From contig NC_061772.1 in NCBI RefSeq assembly GCF_022458985.1, positions 30,231,097 through 30,295,096 of the forward strand: 64,000 nucleotides of DNA, read 5' to 3'. This document shows, one piece after another, positions 1-11,934 of the stretch. A program made the position numbers and the translations under genes. Every line of letters starts with the position of its first letter. The stretch's first letter is position 1. The notes under the pieces were generated by a model that saw only the letters and a program-made list of their open reading frames with translations, made no database searches and had not been told where the DNA came from. This stretch comes from Mugil cephalus. Lineage: Eukaryota > Chordata > Actinopteri > Mugiliformes > Mugilidae.

Positions 1-1219
1 AGGAGGGAAACATCGAAAACATGCAGTTCAGTGGGTCCTGAGGACGAGAACTGAGAAACACTGATATAAAGTGATATATAAACTCTCTGTTGAAAAAAAT
101 AAAATCACCACACTAAAAACATTTAGATTTGTAGTAGTAAAGATTTACAATTGTTAAACACTAAACTAAAAATGAGCAGTACCTGCAAGTTGAGCTTGAT
201 CCGTGAGTCAGGAAGAGTGATAATGAAAGCAGAGAATCTCATGAATAACACAAGAGAAGAAACTGTGAGGCAAGCAACAGGAGTTTTCAACTCTTTAGTT
301 ACTGCAATCTTTTTTGCATGTTATACGCATGTTTGAATAGAATAGGTTGAGGCACTTTCATAACCTGTACATGGTTCCTGCAATGAATTGAGCATGTGTG
401 ACAGGTTGATGCTCTATTTGACTTCGTTATTGGATGTTTGAGGTGTGGACTTGATCCTGAACCTATTTAACTTCATTAATTAAGACCATTACAGAATCCT
501 GACTGATGTAAATGATCTCAGGCTTTTGATTGACAACTTGTACATTACAAACTACGCCCTTTAGTTCTCTTGTGCTTAATGCAGTACAAAAGTGATGCTT
601 TTTATTTTAATAAATAAGATATCTGAGACATTTCTGTTCTCCTGTGTCAGCACAGACCATAATGTTAATGTTTTCATTTCATCCACTGTTGTGTTCTCCT
701 TGGTGCCAGACGCTTCCAGATCAGTCGTTGTGTGTTACGTAAGAGAAGGTGTTTGGGTTGAAGATTATATCAGCACGTCATAATTCAGGTCATCAGCTGT
801 AATCCAGTGTAAAGCCTCAACAGCTCCTTCCAAATTTTCCTGATTGAATCCGTTGTGATGTTATCTGATCTAATCCGGCCGTACTGCATCTAATCGCTGT
901 AATACATTTGGAAAGGATGCATGATCAGCTAAGAATCTACTGGAGTGACATTTTGTGGGTTCACGTCTCCTCTGTTGGTTTCGTTTTTCAGTTTGTGTGT
1001 TCACTGATATCTACTGGTCCTGTGGACAGTTTTTATTCTCACCATCCACAACCACACGGCGCAGAAATAATCTCACTGATGATCTAATATGCTCCATGTG
1101 TGGTAAACAAACCAGGGCGTGCAGCAGGGGGGACGAGCTGTTCTCAGGGTCATAAGATTATCTCTGAAAATACCTCATCTCAGCTCCATTATCAGCTTTG
1201 CTTATGAGCAGGAGCAGGG
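1..1219. other. Intergenic / upstream flank of PDE6-gamma gene
   Basis: I see no convincing exon here; the short open frames have no recognisable protein content. The sequence is AT-rich and unremarkable up to about position 780. The proximal part (about 800-1219) holds homeodomain-like TAATCC and TAATC words, described separately as a possible photoreceptor promoter region. Confidence 0.6.
795..1160 (+). promoter_or_regulatory. Possible CRX/OTX-type sites upstream of PDE6-gamma
   Basis: TAATCC occurs at 800-805 and 871-876, TAATCG at 891-896, and the reverse word AGATTA at 1155-1160, all within about 420 bp of the TATA box at 1220. TAATCC is the classic core bound by CRX/OTX homeodomain proteins that drive photoreceptor genes. 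The words are seen directly; their use is inferred, since 6-mers like these also arise by chance. Confidence 0.35.
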
Positions 1220-1229
1220 TATATAAGTG
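1220..1229 (+). promoter_or_regulatory. TATA box of the PDE6-gamma gene
   Basis: GTATATAAGT lies about 25-35 bp before an A-rich leader that ends in a good splice donor near 1358-1362. The next acceptor (2590-2591) sits three bases before the start codon. TATA box, leader exon, intron and start codon line up as one promoter-plus-leader unit. Confidence 0.6.
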
Positions 1230-1249
1230 CTGCAGGTGTTTGAACGCAC

Positions 1250-1361
1250 ACAACAGAGAGAGACTGCAAAAAGAAAGAGAAACTTCTCTTTGTTTTGCAT
1301 TTGCACTTTGCTCAGCTCTTCAAGAAAGCTTCTCTTCCCGGTGACACCACAAACAAAGTAG
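1250..1361 (+). other. Noncoding first exon (5'UTR) of PDE6-gamma
   Basis: Inferred exon. Transcription probably starts near 1250, about 30 bp after the TATA box. Two overlapping donors are possible, GT at 1358 (caaa|gtaggt) or GT at 1362 (gtag|gtgaac). The following intron runs to the acceptor at 2591 (T-rich tract then cacag). No start codon in this leader opens a meaningful frame. A 5'UTR intron fits, but only transcript data would fix the ends. Confidence 0.5.
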
Positions 1362-2593
1362 GTGAACTTTTCTCAGCTTCATCAACCGGCAAAATGTTTT
1401 TCCTTCGTCTTTTTTCTGTCTTTTAAATAGAAAGAACTTTAAGGATTTTTAGTTTTACTTCATTTTTTAAGATGTTGACTTAAAAAACTCAAAGTCTGGT
1501 GGCAATTCAACATGAGCACAAAAGAAAATCTAAAAACTATTTTAGATCATTGTTCTTGTTAAATACGTTTGAAGGTATAAGGGTATAACTGTCTGTTTTC
1601 GACTACTCTTGATTTCACCTTCAAAACTGTTCATCCTGCCTTGTTTGGTGTCGTTTGTCTTCATCACAGCTTCTCTCATGTTTATTTTTAACTCATTTTT
1701 ATTGAACAACAAAATGAACCTACAAAAACACAAAATAAATGAAATCCAAGTAGCAAAATGTAAATTTTCTTGCTGTGAAAGCCACAAACTTGTTTAAAGG
1801 ACCATTTTTTTTATAAACTAGAACGAAAATATAAATTGTAAATATAAAAAAATGTAACTATTTACATTAAAATACAGGCAATGAACACAGAAAACATCTA
1901 GATAATTTAGAGGATTTTTCTTGGTTAATCTTTTTTGTGTTGTTGTGTGTTTTGTGTAGGAATGATTACATTAGCTTATCCAAAAACTAAACTAAGGAAG
2001 GCAGCTCTTTACAGACTGGTGGGAGTGCGGTTTTAAATGTGGGTGTTGCCCGTCAGAAACTCTCCAGTTTCCTTTCTTTAACTTGTTTGGATGCAACATG
2101 ACCTGAATGACTGAGAACCTTCAGAAACATTAGCTTAGCTTAGCATAAAGGAATGGACTAGCCTGTCTGCCGTTCAAAGACAAATCAAACTAATTAACAT
2201 CTTGTTGTGAACTTTGCAAAATCATAAAACAACATTATCGCTTTTCGTTTTGTGCACAGATGAACTAATTAGATATAATCGGTCCTAATTAGGTCCGATA
2301 ACTGGCTCCAAAAAAGGGCACGAAGAGGATTTCAGATTGTTCGGGAAGTTGTGTTATGTAACCATCCATATTCAAACTGCAAACGACTGTAGAGCTGTCA
2401 TGAATTATTAGCCGGTCACTTATGTGACGGCTTAAAGTCACCTGATTATGACTAAATATGGGAGCAGAAGCTTGGAGCTAAGGAGGTTAGTTTAAGGGGA
2501 TTAGTGGAGGAGGAGGAGGATTGTCGTCTGAAGCTCGGACTCATCATGAGGGAAACGAGTTATGAATCATTTTTTTTATTTGCATTCACAGAA

Positions 2594-2980
2594 ATGAATG
2601 CAGCCGCCGCTCCAGAAGGCTCCAAGGCCGCTCCTCCCAAGTTCAAGCAGAAGGAGAGCAGGCAGTTCAAGAGCAAGGCTCCCAAAGCCGGACAGAAGGG
2701 GTGAGTCTGCAAACTCAGAAACACTGCGGAGGATTCCTTAGAGCCGAGGCACGACTTCCAATAACTTTATTTCATTCTTTCCAGATTCAATGACGTTCCT
2801 GGGATGGAGGGACTTGGAGGTAAATAACAATCAAAGCAAGAACTCAGCAACAAATGTTGAGCTGAGAAAGTAAAGTGCATTAAACGCCTGTTCCTTCCTG
2901 CAGATGCGGCGGTCGTCTGCCCCTGGGAGGCGTTCGGGGACATGGAGCTCAGTGATCTGGCCCAGTTTGGCATCGTCTAG
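2594..2980 (+). CDS. Retinal cGMP phosphodiesterase 6 inhibitory (gamma) subunit, PDE6G/H family
   Basis: Three coding exons, 2594-2700, 2785-2819 and 2904-2980, join in frame (phases 2 and 1) to 72 aa. The protein keeps the family landmarks: the basic PPKFKQ..RQFKSK segment (about residues 14-28), which binds the catalytic subunits and transducin; the PGMEGLG motif (about 41-47); and the C-terminal CPWEAF....LAQFGI inhibitory tail (53-71), which plugs the PDE6 active site. In photoreceptors it holds cGMP hydrolysis off until transducin-GTP pulls it away. It is shorter than the usual 83-87 aa, and the N-terminal Thr-Pro-Arg-Lys phosphorylation segment is replaced by a short Ala/Gly/Ser stretch. 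Phe in AQFGI resembles cone PDE6H rather than rod AQYGI, but the divergent N-terminus could mean a separate third fish paralogue, so I give no symbol. The start follows the acceptor at 2591 directly. Confidence 0.93.
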
Positions 2981-3428
2981 ACCTCGTGTCAAATCTAAGA
3001 CAGTTTATTCCTGGCGGCTGCAGTCCAGCAGCTTTTCTTTTTTCTTTTTATTGTTTATTTTATTATTATTATTCCTAAGGAGCATTGAGATGAGAGTTAG
3101 AGGCTTCCCATTGATGACGGGAGGAGGAGTTTATCTCTCACCTCAATACATAGAGGAAGAAGAAGAAGCGTCTGGACCACAGCCCCCAAGAATGAAGCCC
3201 GTCCCGTCCCGTCCAGGGCCCCCGCTACGGCCCCCGCTACACATCACCACATGGGGGAGACTTAGCTTTCTCTGAGCTTTCTGTCACATTTGATTCCATC
3301 TGAAGGAGATCTCTGTAGGAGCCAGCTGTGGCCGTTTTATCCCGTCTAGCTACACGTCCGTGTAAAAGTGTAACACACTGTACCGCTGTGGGTTTAGACA
3401 ACGAGATAACTGGCCACAACTTTTAACC

Positions 3429-3489
<61 letters not shown>

Positions 3490-3555
3490 GATTACTGTGT
3501 AGTTATTGTTGTAAATATATACAAATATAATAAAGTATATTTTAGATACACTATT
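2981..3555 (+). other. 3'UTR of PDE6-gamma with polyadenylation signal
   Basis: The untranslated tail starts after the TAG. AATAAA at 3529-3534 is the first canonical poly(A) signal, so cleavage is expected near 3550. A second AATAAA at 3786-3791 could serve as a distal site. The tail contains a long tetranucleotide repeat. Confidence 0.7.
3428..3490 (+). repeat. (CTAT)n microsatellite
   Basis: About 15 uninterrupted CTAT units within the predicted 3'UTR of the PDE6-gamma gene, about 40 bp before its poly(A) signal. Probably length-polymorphic. Confidence 0.95.
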
Positions 3556-3559
3556 CTGA

Positions 3560-6135
3560 CTGGACTTTCATTTTTAATGCACAGTGAATCATTCACAGTT
3601 CATGTTACCTGGTTGTTACCTGGTTCTGGTTGTTGTGTTACCGGCTCAAATGAATATGGTGACACAACATCCTGTGTACCACAATCCTTTCATGGTTTTA
3701 TTTCAGTGTCAGCGACCTTCACTTCTCTCTGTCTTCACATGGAAGGACACGTTTGATCTTTGAGCATCGTGTTGTGATCGCTGGTAATAAAACACACTCT
3801 GACTCTACTGTTTCTTTTTTGTTACTTATTCTTTATTATTTTATATTAATTTCAGTTCAATAATAATATAATATTTATATTTACTTTACATGTTCTTATG
3901 TTATTCAACTTAATATTTTATAAGTATATTATATATATATAAGTATAATAAAGGTTAAATCAACCAAACCAACAAGAATTAAAACTAGAAATAGTCTTGG
4001 GTTCTATATGGGTCCATGTACCACCAAGAACTCATCCCGTTAACTCCACCTATTGTCCAGTTCTTTTATTAATATATTATCTTTCAGGCTGCTGACTTCC
4101 ATCAATCCCATTCTTCTCCACCTTCATTAACAGCAACAATCTTTCTATAAATACTTCCCTCTGTGATTTCACATGTAGTTCTTTTTCCCATTGTGTAAAT
4201 ATTTCTTAGAATTGTTAACCATTTCGTCTCTGGACAATATATAAGACGTATTCACTTGATACAAAGCTTTTTTACTTTGAAATTATTATTTTTCTTTTTT
4301 TTTGCAGTGAATGTTTGTATGTTTGCTCACATATAATATTCCCTCATTCAATTGTGTGTTAGATCAAAATGAAGGATTTACCAGATATTTCCTCCTGATG
4401 ACACTGTGTCATCTGAGGTGTTCAGAGAATCACGCTGGAATGTTTGAATTCTGCAGATCATCTTGAGGTGTTATAAATATTATCTTTAAAGAAATAGATT
4501 GTAATCCCAGCTGTAATCTGGCCTCGTCTTGTTTGGTGTCCAGTTTGATCCTCAGGTGTTTCACGCTGAGCCTCGTGTCACCTGCATGTTATGAACCACA
4601 AACACCTGACCTCTGGCTTTAAGTCTGCCACTAAGTGGATGAAATATGGAGGCTGTTGATGACATCACTGTGAGCTGCTAAGAAGAGAGGAGAAGGATTA
4701 GAAATGTGAGCCACAGGAGCAGATTTGAGTAAAAGATGTATTCACAGTTCCCACATAAAGCAGGAAGCTCCGACAGCTCCATATCAGGACGTCTGAAACT
4801 CCTCCTGTGTTTGTGGTGCTACAGACTTTGCAGCGTTCATTTGCTCCTAGAAGGTGTTTGGTGACATGGACCAGATCAGGCTGGTTCAGTCCTGGTTCTA
4901 GACCTCACAGAGTGGAGCTGTCACCTGGTTCTGCATAGATGTGATTTCACTCTGGTTTAACATATTTAGTTCTGTCTCGTTCTGTTACGTTCTGTATTAT
5001 ATTTGGTCATGAACCTAAATGTCATTTTATACTGTGTGGCATAAATTTCTCAGTCCATTCAGGTTCAGGTTCAAGTTTCCCAGGATGCTCCACAACCAGG
5101 GAGGAGATGAATATAATCTACAACCAAGTCTAAGACTGTCACAAAAAATATCCAAAACTAAAAACTCCTCTAAACCAGGTCCAATCTGAGTCCTAATCTA
5201 ACTAAAACTAGTCCAAATCAGTCTAAAGACAAAGAAACAAACAAACAACAATAATATAACGCTCAGTCAGAACATCACACATGAATAGGACACGACTACA
5301 TAAACATTAACAGCTGTGGTCGCTTTGGTTCAGCTGTAGTTCAACAGTCTGAAGGCTGAAGGAAGAAAAGAGTTGGGGGTGTAACAGCACCACCCTGAGG
5401 GCATCAACACAAACGTGCCTGCTTTTTGCCTCTTCCACATTGAGGTCCAGTCCCACAGCTGGACACCCATGATCCTAGAGCACACCTTCACCGTACTGTG
5501 TCAGCTGTTTTTGTCTTTTTGTGACAAATCATTAGAAAAGCAAATAAAAGAGAAAGTTAAAATACTTAAAATAATGATAAGAATTGCACAGAATTTTTCT
5601 GGAGACAGTAAGAGTTTTTGAACAAGTGGATCCTCTGCTGCCCCCTGTTGACAACAGACTGTTGGTGATGAACTTCAGCTGGAGACACAGATTGTCTCTG
5701 ACCAATTCCTTAGTCTTTGAGACATCCAGGTCCAGATAGTTCTCCTCACACCATCTTGAGGCAGATAAGGCTCAGCCATGATCTACGTCTGAGAACTGAG
5801 ACGACCTGCAGCTAAATGTAGACGAATGAAGTCTAAAACCAGGTCCAAGACTAGTCCGAATCAGTCTAAAGACTCTTCTAAACCAGGTCCAAGCAAGTCC
5901 AACATCATGGAATCAGCATGGATACATGAAGAGACCGAAGACACTGACTGAATCCACAGAAGAAAAACTACCACCTGGCCTTGTAACATGGAAGCCAGCT
6001 GTGTTAATTAGGTAGACACCACAGCAGTCACTGCTCCTGGTTCTCTGTGCAGCAGCTCTGCCAGACTTTCACACAAGTCTTAAAATGGCCCTTAAAGGCT
6101 GAAGATCATGTGGTTAAGAGGTTAATGGGATTCAG
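3560..6135. other. Intergenic, no gene seen
   Basis: Gene-free interval between PDE6-gamma and the first GCAP gene. It is AT-rich around 3800-4000 and 4240-4300. Part of it (about 5230-5520) looks like an old repeat, listed separately. No exon with protein similarity was recognised. Confidence 0.65.
5230..5520 (-). mobile_element. Probable degraded LINE 3' fragment
   Basis: The stretch containing 'cagtctgaaggctgaaggaag' style wording, followed by text about fixed distances later, resembles the reverse strand of 3' portions of fish non-LTR retrotransposons. No intact reverse transcriptase frame remains. The assignment rests on recalled similarity to dispersed fish repeats and is tentative. 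Confidence 0.3.
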
Positions 6136-6262
6136 TTGTCAGCCGGCTGCCTGCAGCTCAGAGGGAGGTTGGACGTGGGAGCAGATGACTTAGGAAACGG
6201 ACGCCACGCTCTGTTACTCAAACCAACACGTGAGGATTCTTTCATAAAAAAAAACGGAGAGC

Positions 6263-8985
6263 ATGGGGCAGCAGGAAAGCCACACCGAGGAGATGGATTT
6301 GGCTCAGATTCAGGAGCTGTGCATCCTTTTCATGAAGGAGTGTCCGAGCGGCGCCCTGCACTTACACGAGTTCAAGAGGATGTTCGGGGTCCCGAGCAGC
6401 TCGGCGGAGGAGACGCTCTACATCGAGACCATATTCCACTCCTTCGACACGAATCGGGTAAGGCCCGGGTCAGGTCGGAACTCGAATCATGGTTTGATCT
6501 TGAATGCAACTCACTCAGTTATTCGCTCACAGAACAACACGCTGGATTTCCTCGAGTACGTCGCTGCGCTTCACCTGATCTTACGAGGCAACCTTGAAGA
6601 TCGCCTCAAGTGGTCCTTCAAGATGTACGACAAGGATGGAAACGGCAAGCTGGACAGGGACGAGGTGAAACGGATTCTAAAGGTAAGAGAGACAACCTCA
6701 CACAGTAAACATTCATTCAAGCTCAGTCTATGTGTATGTTTCATAGAAAACAGTCGGTGGTAATTTTATTCTGGTGCTTGGTTGTGTCAAGAAGATTTTG
6801 CAGGTTTCATAACAGAAACCCTCTAAAGACAGATTATGGTTGTGCCCTAGTGATGAGGATTAGGGCCGGAGGTCACACAGGCATAAAGCAGCTCCACACA
6901 GTGTTAAAGGAGGTGTTACTGAGGGGCGGGCGGGGGCGGGGGGGCTATTCTTGAAGTAAACATCTTGGTTCTAAATTCAGAGGCGTGAGATTAGCTCACT
7001 GTTCGCATAATCTGCTGTTCTGAAGACGTGTTAGGTAATTCTTTTATTTTTACAATAATCCAAATAAAAAAATAAATACTGCCAGTGGATGGGCAGTCTC
7101 CTTGTTATTTGTAGTTTGAATTCAGGCCAATACACTTACACTGAGTTTCATGTGCAAGTCTAAGGAACTTTCTTTTAAATAATTATGTCTTTGTGTGAGA
7201 AGAGTCTCTTGATGCAGGTCATAACAAATAAAAACAAAGCTGAAACAAGGGAAACTGGACTTTTCTTGAAAACGTTTCATCCAAGCAGCTTCTTTAGTCC
7301 TAAAGCCTGGTGGAGTTCAGGTTTAAATATGAAACTGTCATCAGCCAGACATTTAATTGTAGTTGGAGGAAACTATCTCGTTCCAGTTTTGTTTCCCAGA
7401 TGAAAAGAACTGTAATGATCCCTAAATGTCCAGAGACTAAGACATTTTATATTAGAGTCCACCTCCACCTGTGGTGAGGGATGTTCCACAACAACTAAAA
7501 CGAGACAATGCTACGTTTCTGTGAGTTGCACTTCTAGGATTACGAGTTCAACGCCAAATTAAAGTCCATCAATTCAAGTGTTTCCAAGGAGTTCATGTGA
7601 GGAAACCACCAACGTCTCAGAGCTGAACTGGTTTCTTATTTTGTTCTTCAGCACCGGTTCAGGCAGTGTAGCTGATTTAGATTGTTTCTTCCCTGCTGTC
7701 GTTGTCTGAGTTCACTTCTCTGGTGATTGATCTGGTCTCATCTGAGTCTTCCTGCCTCATTGGTTCTTGGTGCATAGATAGTCCCACCCTCTCTTTCAAG
7801 ATGTCCTCCTGTGTCTCCAGTGTGTTATTAACCTGGTCCTACCCCCTTTATAAGACCTGGAGTGTGACATTTAGAGGCTGTTGGGGAGTGTTTGTTTTTT
7901 TTTAATTGTAATTTTTCATTTCTTCCTTTTCCTGCGTCTTTATGTTGACACTTTATTTTTGTATGAGCTCTGAATGTACGGCGCTTCAGTCAGCTGTAGT
8001 TAATTTTTATTTATTTATTTATTTTTTAAATGTGCTTTGTAAAATAAATAAATAATGGTTTGTACATTAAACACATTTCTTGTATCTCAGATTATTTCCA
8101 AAATCAACCTCCAGAGGAACGACGTCAGTCTGACTCCGTCTCAGATCTGCGACCGAATCTTTGAGCTGGTCGACCAGAATAACGACGGTAAGGAACAGTT
8201 AACTCATTAAGAAATAAATAAATCCTTTTTAACTGCTTGCACTCAAAATGAATTACAGTGTTACATGCGTACACACCGTGAATCTGAACCTCACAGTCCT
8301 GTTTTAAAATACCAAAGCCACAATCATTTCCCTTTAATAAAGCTTGTTGTAGTTCCTTCCTTGTTATTCCTGGGGGAGCCACTCTGGTTTGTCCACTGTA
8401 AAGATAGATATGTGCTTTTTTGGGACCACGATTATGACCCAGTACAAACACTTCAAGAAAAGTATCATGCAATAAGTTTCTGTCAAAGCCTGAATAAAAA
8501 AAAAACAAAAACATCTGTATTTAAACTGAAAAACTTTCAATAAGATAATAGATCATAAACTACTTCCCTGTCCCCTTCGAGGGCAAGCTGAGGTCAATAC
8601 ACTCATGCACACACATTTATATTCTAAGCAATTTGTTAATGGAAAACTTAACAATAATTTATTGGCGCTATAATCTGTATTTTTCATCAGATTTTTGTTT
8701 GATCATTAGTCTGATTATCTGATCTGATTCCATTCATCTTTCTTTTGTGTGTTAAGAAAGAATAAGCTTTATCTTAAACACGGTTACTTACATGTGGATA
8801 CGTCTGGACTTGGTGTTTTCAATAAGTCCGAATTGAACATGAAGTGCGTGTTTCGTCCCCCAGGTCAGATAACTCTGTCTGAGTTCATGGAGGGAGCTCA
8901 GAAGGACGAGTGGGTCATGAACCAGCTGAAGCTGGACATCAACGCCACGGGCTGGGTGATGCAGAACTGTGGGAAGTTACCGTGA
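6263..8985 (+). CDS. Guanylate cyclase-activating protein (GCAP family), first copy
   Basis: Four exons, 6263-6457, 6533-6682, 8091-8187 and 8864-8985 (phases 0, 0, 1), give 187 aa. The start has a strong context (A at -3, G at +4) and opens MGQ, an N-myristoylation signal typical of this neuronal calcium sensor family. EF1 is degenerate with the family mark ECPSG (residues 26-30). EF2 loop is Asp62-Glu73, EF3 Asp98-Glu109 and EF4 Asp143-Glu154; all keep acidic residues at positions 1 and 12. GCAPs bind retinal membrane guanylate cyclase and activate it when Ca2+ falls, restoring cGMP after light. The ECPSG..LHLHEF and LKWSFK..D.DGNG wording suggests a fish-specific GCAP or GCIP-like paralogue rather than GCAP1 or GCAP3; subtype not assigned. 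A second copy lies 3.1 kb downstream in the same orientation. The first intron is only 75 nt and stop-free. Confidence 0.95.
7185..7335. repeat. Possible dispersed fish repeat in GCAP intron 2
   Basis: The wording 'cttgaaaacgtttcatcca' followed by 'gcagcttctttagt' matches what I recall of a repeat scattered through teleost genomes. Boundaries are not defined by visible inverted repeats, so the call is weak. Confidence 0.3.
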
Positions 8986-9805
8986 CCGTTCAGTGGATGG
9001 GCGTGGGCGTCGTCGCCCACGTGTTTTGTTTCTTGGTCGACAGGGAGGTGCTGTCTTTGTCTTTGTACCTTCTGCCCGTGTCTCCGTGTTGAGCTTCCTG
9101 CGACTTGAAGCCGGAGCGCTGGGCTTTTGGTTTTTGTCTGAGTTTGTGCTGAGTGCATGAAGTTTGGCATCAGAGTGTTGTTAAAGTCTACAGTTTAACC
9201 TTTAATATTTTCCTGTTTTAGTGTAAGAATATTTATGAATGTAAATATATACACACGTCTTTGCAGCTTTCAGAAGTTTCTACAAAGTATTTCTACAAGT
9301 ATTTTTACCAGACATGGTTTGAACAGGGCCGTACTGGGTAGTACTGGGGCAATGAAACAGATAAAATATCTGGTGTCTGGTTAAGACAGTCTGCAGCTCT
9401 CTTTTATGATCGTAGCTGATTTTTTGTAGCAGAGAAAGAAACATTAACATTTTTATAAGTGAACGTAGTCCATTTTCAAATCTTTCTGCTGTTGTGTTTG
9501 CAGTGCATGTGTTGTTAAATTGTTTTACTTTGGTTTTATTTGTCTGTTTGCTTGTGTTTTTGTGTATCATACTCTCTTGGTAAAAGTAAGTCTGAAAGAC
9601 ACAAACAGGAGCCAGAGTCGGTGATAATCCTCTGTGGAGTTTCTCTTAACTGTCACTGGACTAATAGAGCCAAGGCAAACATGCATCTCATCATGTTTTA
9701 TTTATTATTTGTATATTTTTTTGTATAATCGTAAGAAAAAGTGAAAACTCCTTGTGTCATATGTGCATTTAATTTGTTAATAAAAATATATTTTTACACA
9801 AATGT
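8986..9805 (+). other. 3'UTR of first GCAP gene
   Basis: Follows the TGA. AATAAA at 9779-9784 in a T/A-rich context is the likely poly(A) signal, giving a 3'UTR of about 0.8 kb. A perfect 8-bp stem with a 4-nt loop (9002-9021) stands 16 bases after the stop codon. Confidence 0.6.
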
Positions 9806-10744
9806 TGTTTATCCCCATTTCTCTTCTCCTCAGGCTCAGTTGATTTTATTTTTATTTTTTATTCTGATGCTTATTGCGGAAACGGATGAAGAGTGTGTGA
9901 GTGGAACACATCTCAGAATGTGAATAAATGAGATAAATGATGAATCTGGTAATCTAGGTACGGCCTTATTTCTCTGCACCGTGCACTGAGAAACAAAACC
10001 AACACAAAACATGTTGTACATTAGTGAAACCTGTGCTCCAGTGTGATTTAGGGGAACACACACAATCGTCTCCTTCCATCTAAGAAAAGACAGCGGAGCT
10101 TTAGACCCACACAACCAGAACGTGGAGCAGTTTCTTCCCTCCAGTCGTAAGAACTAACAAACTCGATGAAGCTGGACTGAAGATACACAAACAGACGCAA
10201 CCAAAATAATATCACACCTAGATTTAGAAGCTGTCAGCCCTTTGCACACATCTTTGCCTGCTTTGCACGTATTATCCTTCTAATAAGTGAAATGATTAAT
10301 CTTGATTTATAACTATTATTGTATTAGTCAGCGCTGCTCTCTGTTCTGTGTGATGTTGCATCATGGCCCAAGTGTTTTTTCACTGTTTGTGTTGATTTGT
10401 ATTGTCTGCATCAGCTCAGCCCCCTGTATCGTACGTAGTCCCACATCTTCATGCTGCTCCTTCAGATGGCTGCATTCTGAAACTCCACCACTAGGTGCCG
10501 CTAAAACGTGGCAGGTGGATGGAAACGATCATTCACGAAAATCCACAGTACACCACACGATGAATAAGTATCATTACACCTTCAGTCATTACAATATTAC
10601 AATAAATAACAACCATATATTATATTATATTATTATATTATATATATATATATTATATATATATTATATGGCACTGAGGAAGTGCCACCAGAGGATGTAC
10701 CTACTAAGAAAAACTGAACTCTTTTTCTGTCAGTAAGAACATCT
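9806..10744. other. Intergenic, no gene seen
   Basis: No recognisable exon. It includes an AT-dinucleotide-rich tract at about 10612-10668. Confidence 0.6.
10612..10668. repeat. (TA)n-rich low-complexity tract
   Basis: Runs of TATAT and ATTATAT without other base pairs; simple sequence. Confidence 0.8.
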
Positions 10745-11512
10745 TGCTGACATTCTACTACACATCCACTGAAAGTGTTTTAACTTTCTCCATGTGCTGC
10801 TGGTATCACTCAATGTACAGGACAGGAACTGCTTGCATAACATTGTGAAGGTGTGTTCTAAGATTCTTGGACTCCCTGCTCACTGAGCACTGTGTACGAG
10901 CAGCAGGTTAGCAGCCTGACTCGCCGAATTCTCAAGGACTCAACTCATGCTCTGTTTCCAGCGTTTGAGCTGCTGCCGTCTGGTCGCAGGTTCCGATGTC
11001 CGGCCTGTAAGACCCAGAGGAGGAGAGCAACCTTTGTTCCTAATGTTATTCTCCTCCTGAACTCTAAGACAGTTAAAATAACTTAAGTCTTCTTGTGCTA
11101 CACTCAAGTGCAATATCACATGTCTTCATGTGCAATATTACAATGTCACTTTAACTTTATCCACTTTATTTATTGTCATACTTTATCGGCTGTTTTACTC
11201 TTTTTACATATTGGCCTTTATATTATTTTCCACAATTCATCTCTCTCTTCTGTTACTGGCAGCAGTCCTGCTATTGTACATAATATGATACTTTTACCCA
11301 CTTTTGTGATTTTGACATTTTCTTTTTTTGTTATTTTATTCTCTTATTGTATGTAGTGCTCTTCGCCCTCCTAATTGCCCTAATTACCTACTTATTCTTA
11401 TTTCCTACTTTGCTCTTTGTTCTGAACACTGGTCCACTTTGAGCAGCAGCTGCTGTAACAAAAGTAATTCCTCCCTGGGATTAATAAATCTGATTTTATC
11501 TGATCAGAATGA
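10745..11512 (+). mobile_element. 3' end of a non-LTR retrotransposon (LINE)
   Basis: A frame at 10892-11085 reads as the extreme C-terminus of a LINE polyprotein: LPSGRRFRCPACKT, then a basic stretch, then VILLLNS, a pattern common to the ends of fish LINE reverse transcriptases. It is followed by an AT-rich 3'UTR that ends 'tccctgggattaataaatctgatt', the usual fish LINE ending with a TCTGATT-like tail. It is 5'-truncated, as most insertions are. Clade (L2/CR1/Rex-like) not settled. Confidence 0.6.
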
Positions 11513-11897
11513 CTGATAAGGATCCAGTTGAAGAGTTATTGTCCGTGTCATTGGAAAAGTTCTGCAAGGAAAAAGAAAATCACACTAAATGCAGCGGTGC
11601 TCGTAGCAAACAGTGGGACAAATTAAATGACTCGTTTATCTCTGACTCACCTTGTGGCACAGATCGGAGCTTTTATTGTGTTTCCCGGTTACTGGGGTGA
11701 AGTGATTAGGGTTAGCGACGCTTTGATGCCGTCTGTCTTTTAATCTCGCTGCTCTGTGGTCTTTAGGTGACAATCTGCTCCTGGGAGATCTGACGCTCAG
11801 CAGCAAATGAACTGTGGCTCAACAGCGAGTGAGTTAATATTATTATCAAACACCTTGTGAAGCGGATTTCTCAGAATGGAGACATTGAATAAAACCT

Positions 11898-11934
11898 GAG
11901 GAGGAGGAGGAGGAGGAGGAGGAGGAGGAGGAGA
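11898..11934. repeat. (GAG)n microsatellite
   Basis: About 12 GAG units, 160 bp before the start codon of the second GCAP gene. Confidence 0.95.

Noticed and set aside
6136-6597. A 153-codon frame overlapping GCAP exon 1
   Set aside because: It is the wrong frame of the GCAP exon, begins in the leader and shows no EF-hand.
10302-10736. 144-codon plus-strand frame
   Set aside because: The tail is TA-repeat translated as Ile/Tyr; the rest has no similarity I recognise.
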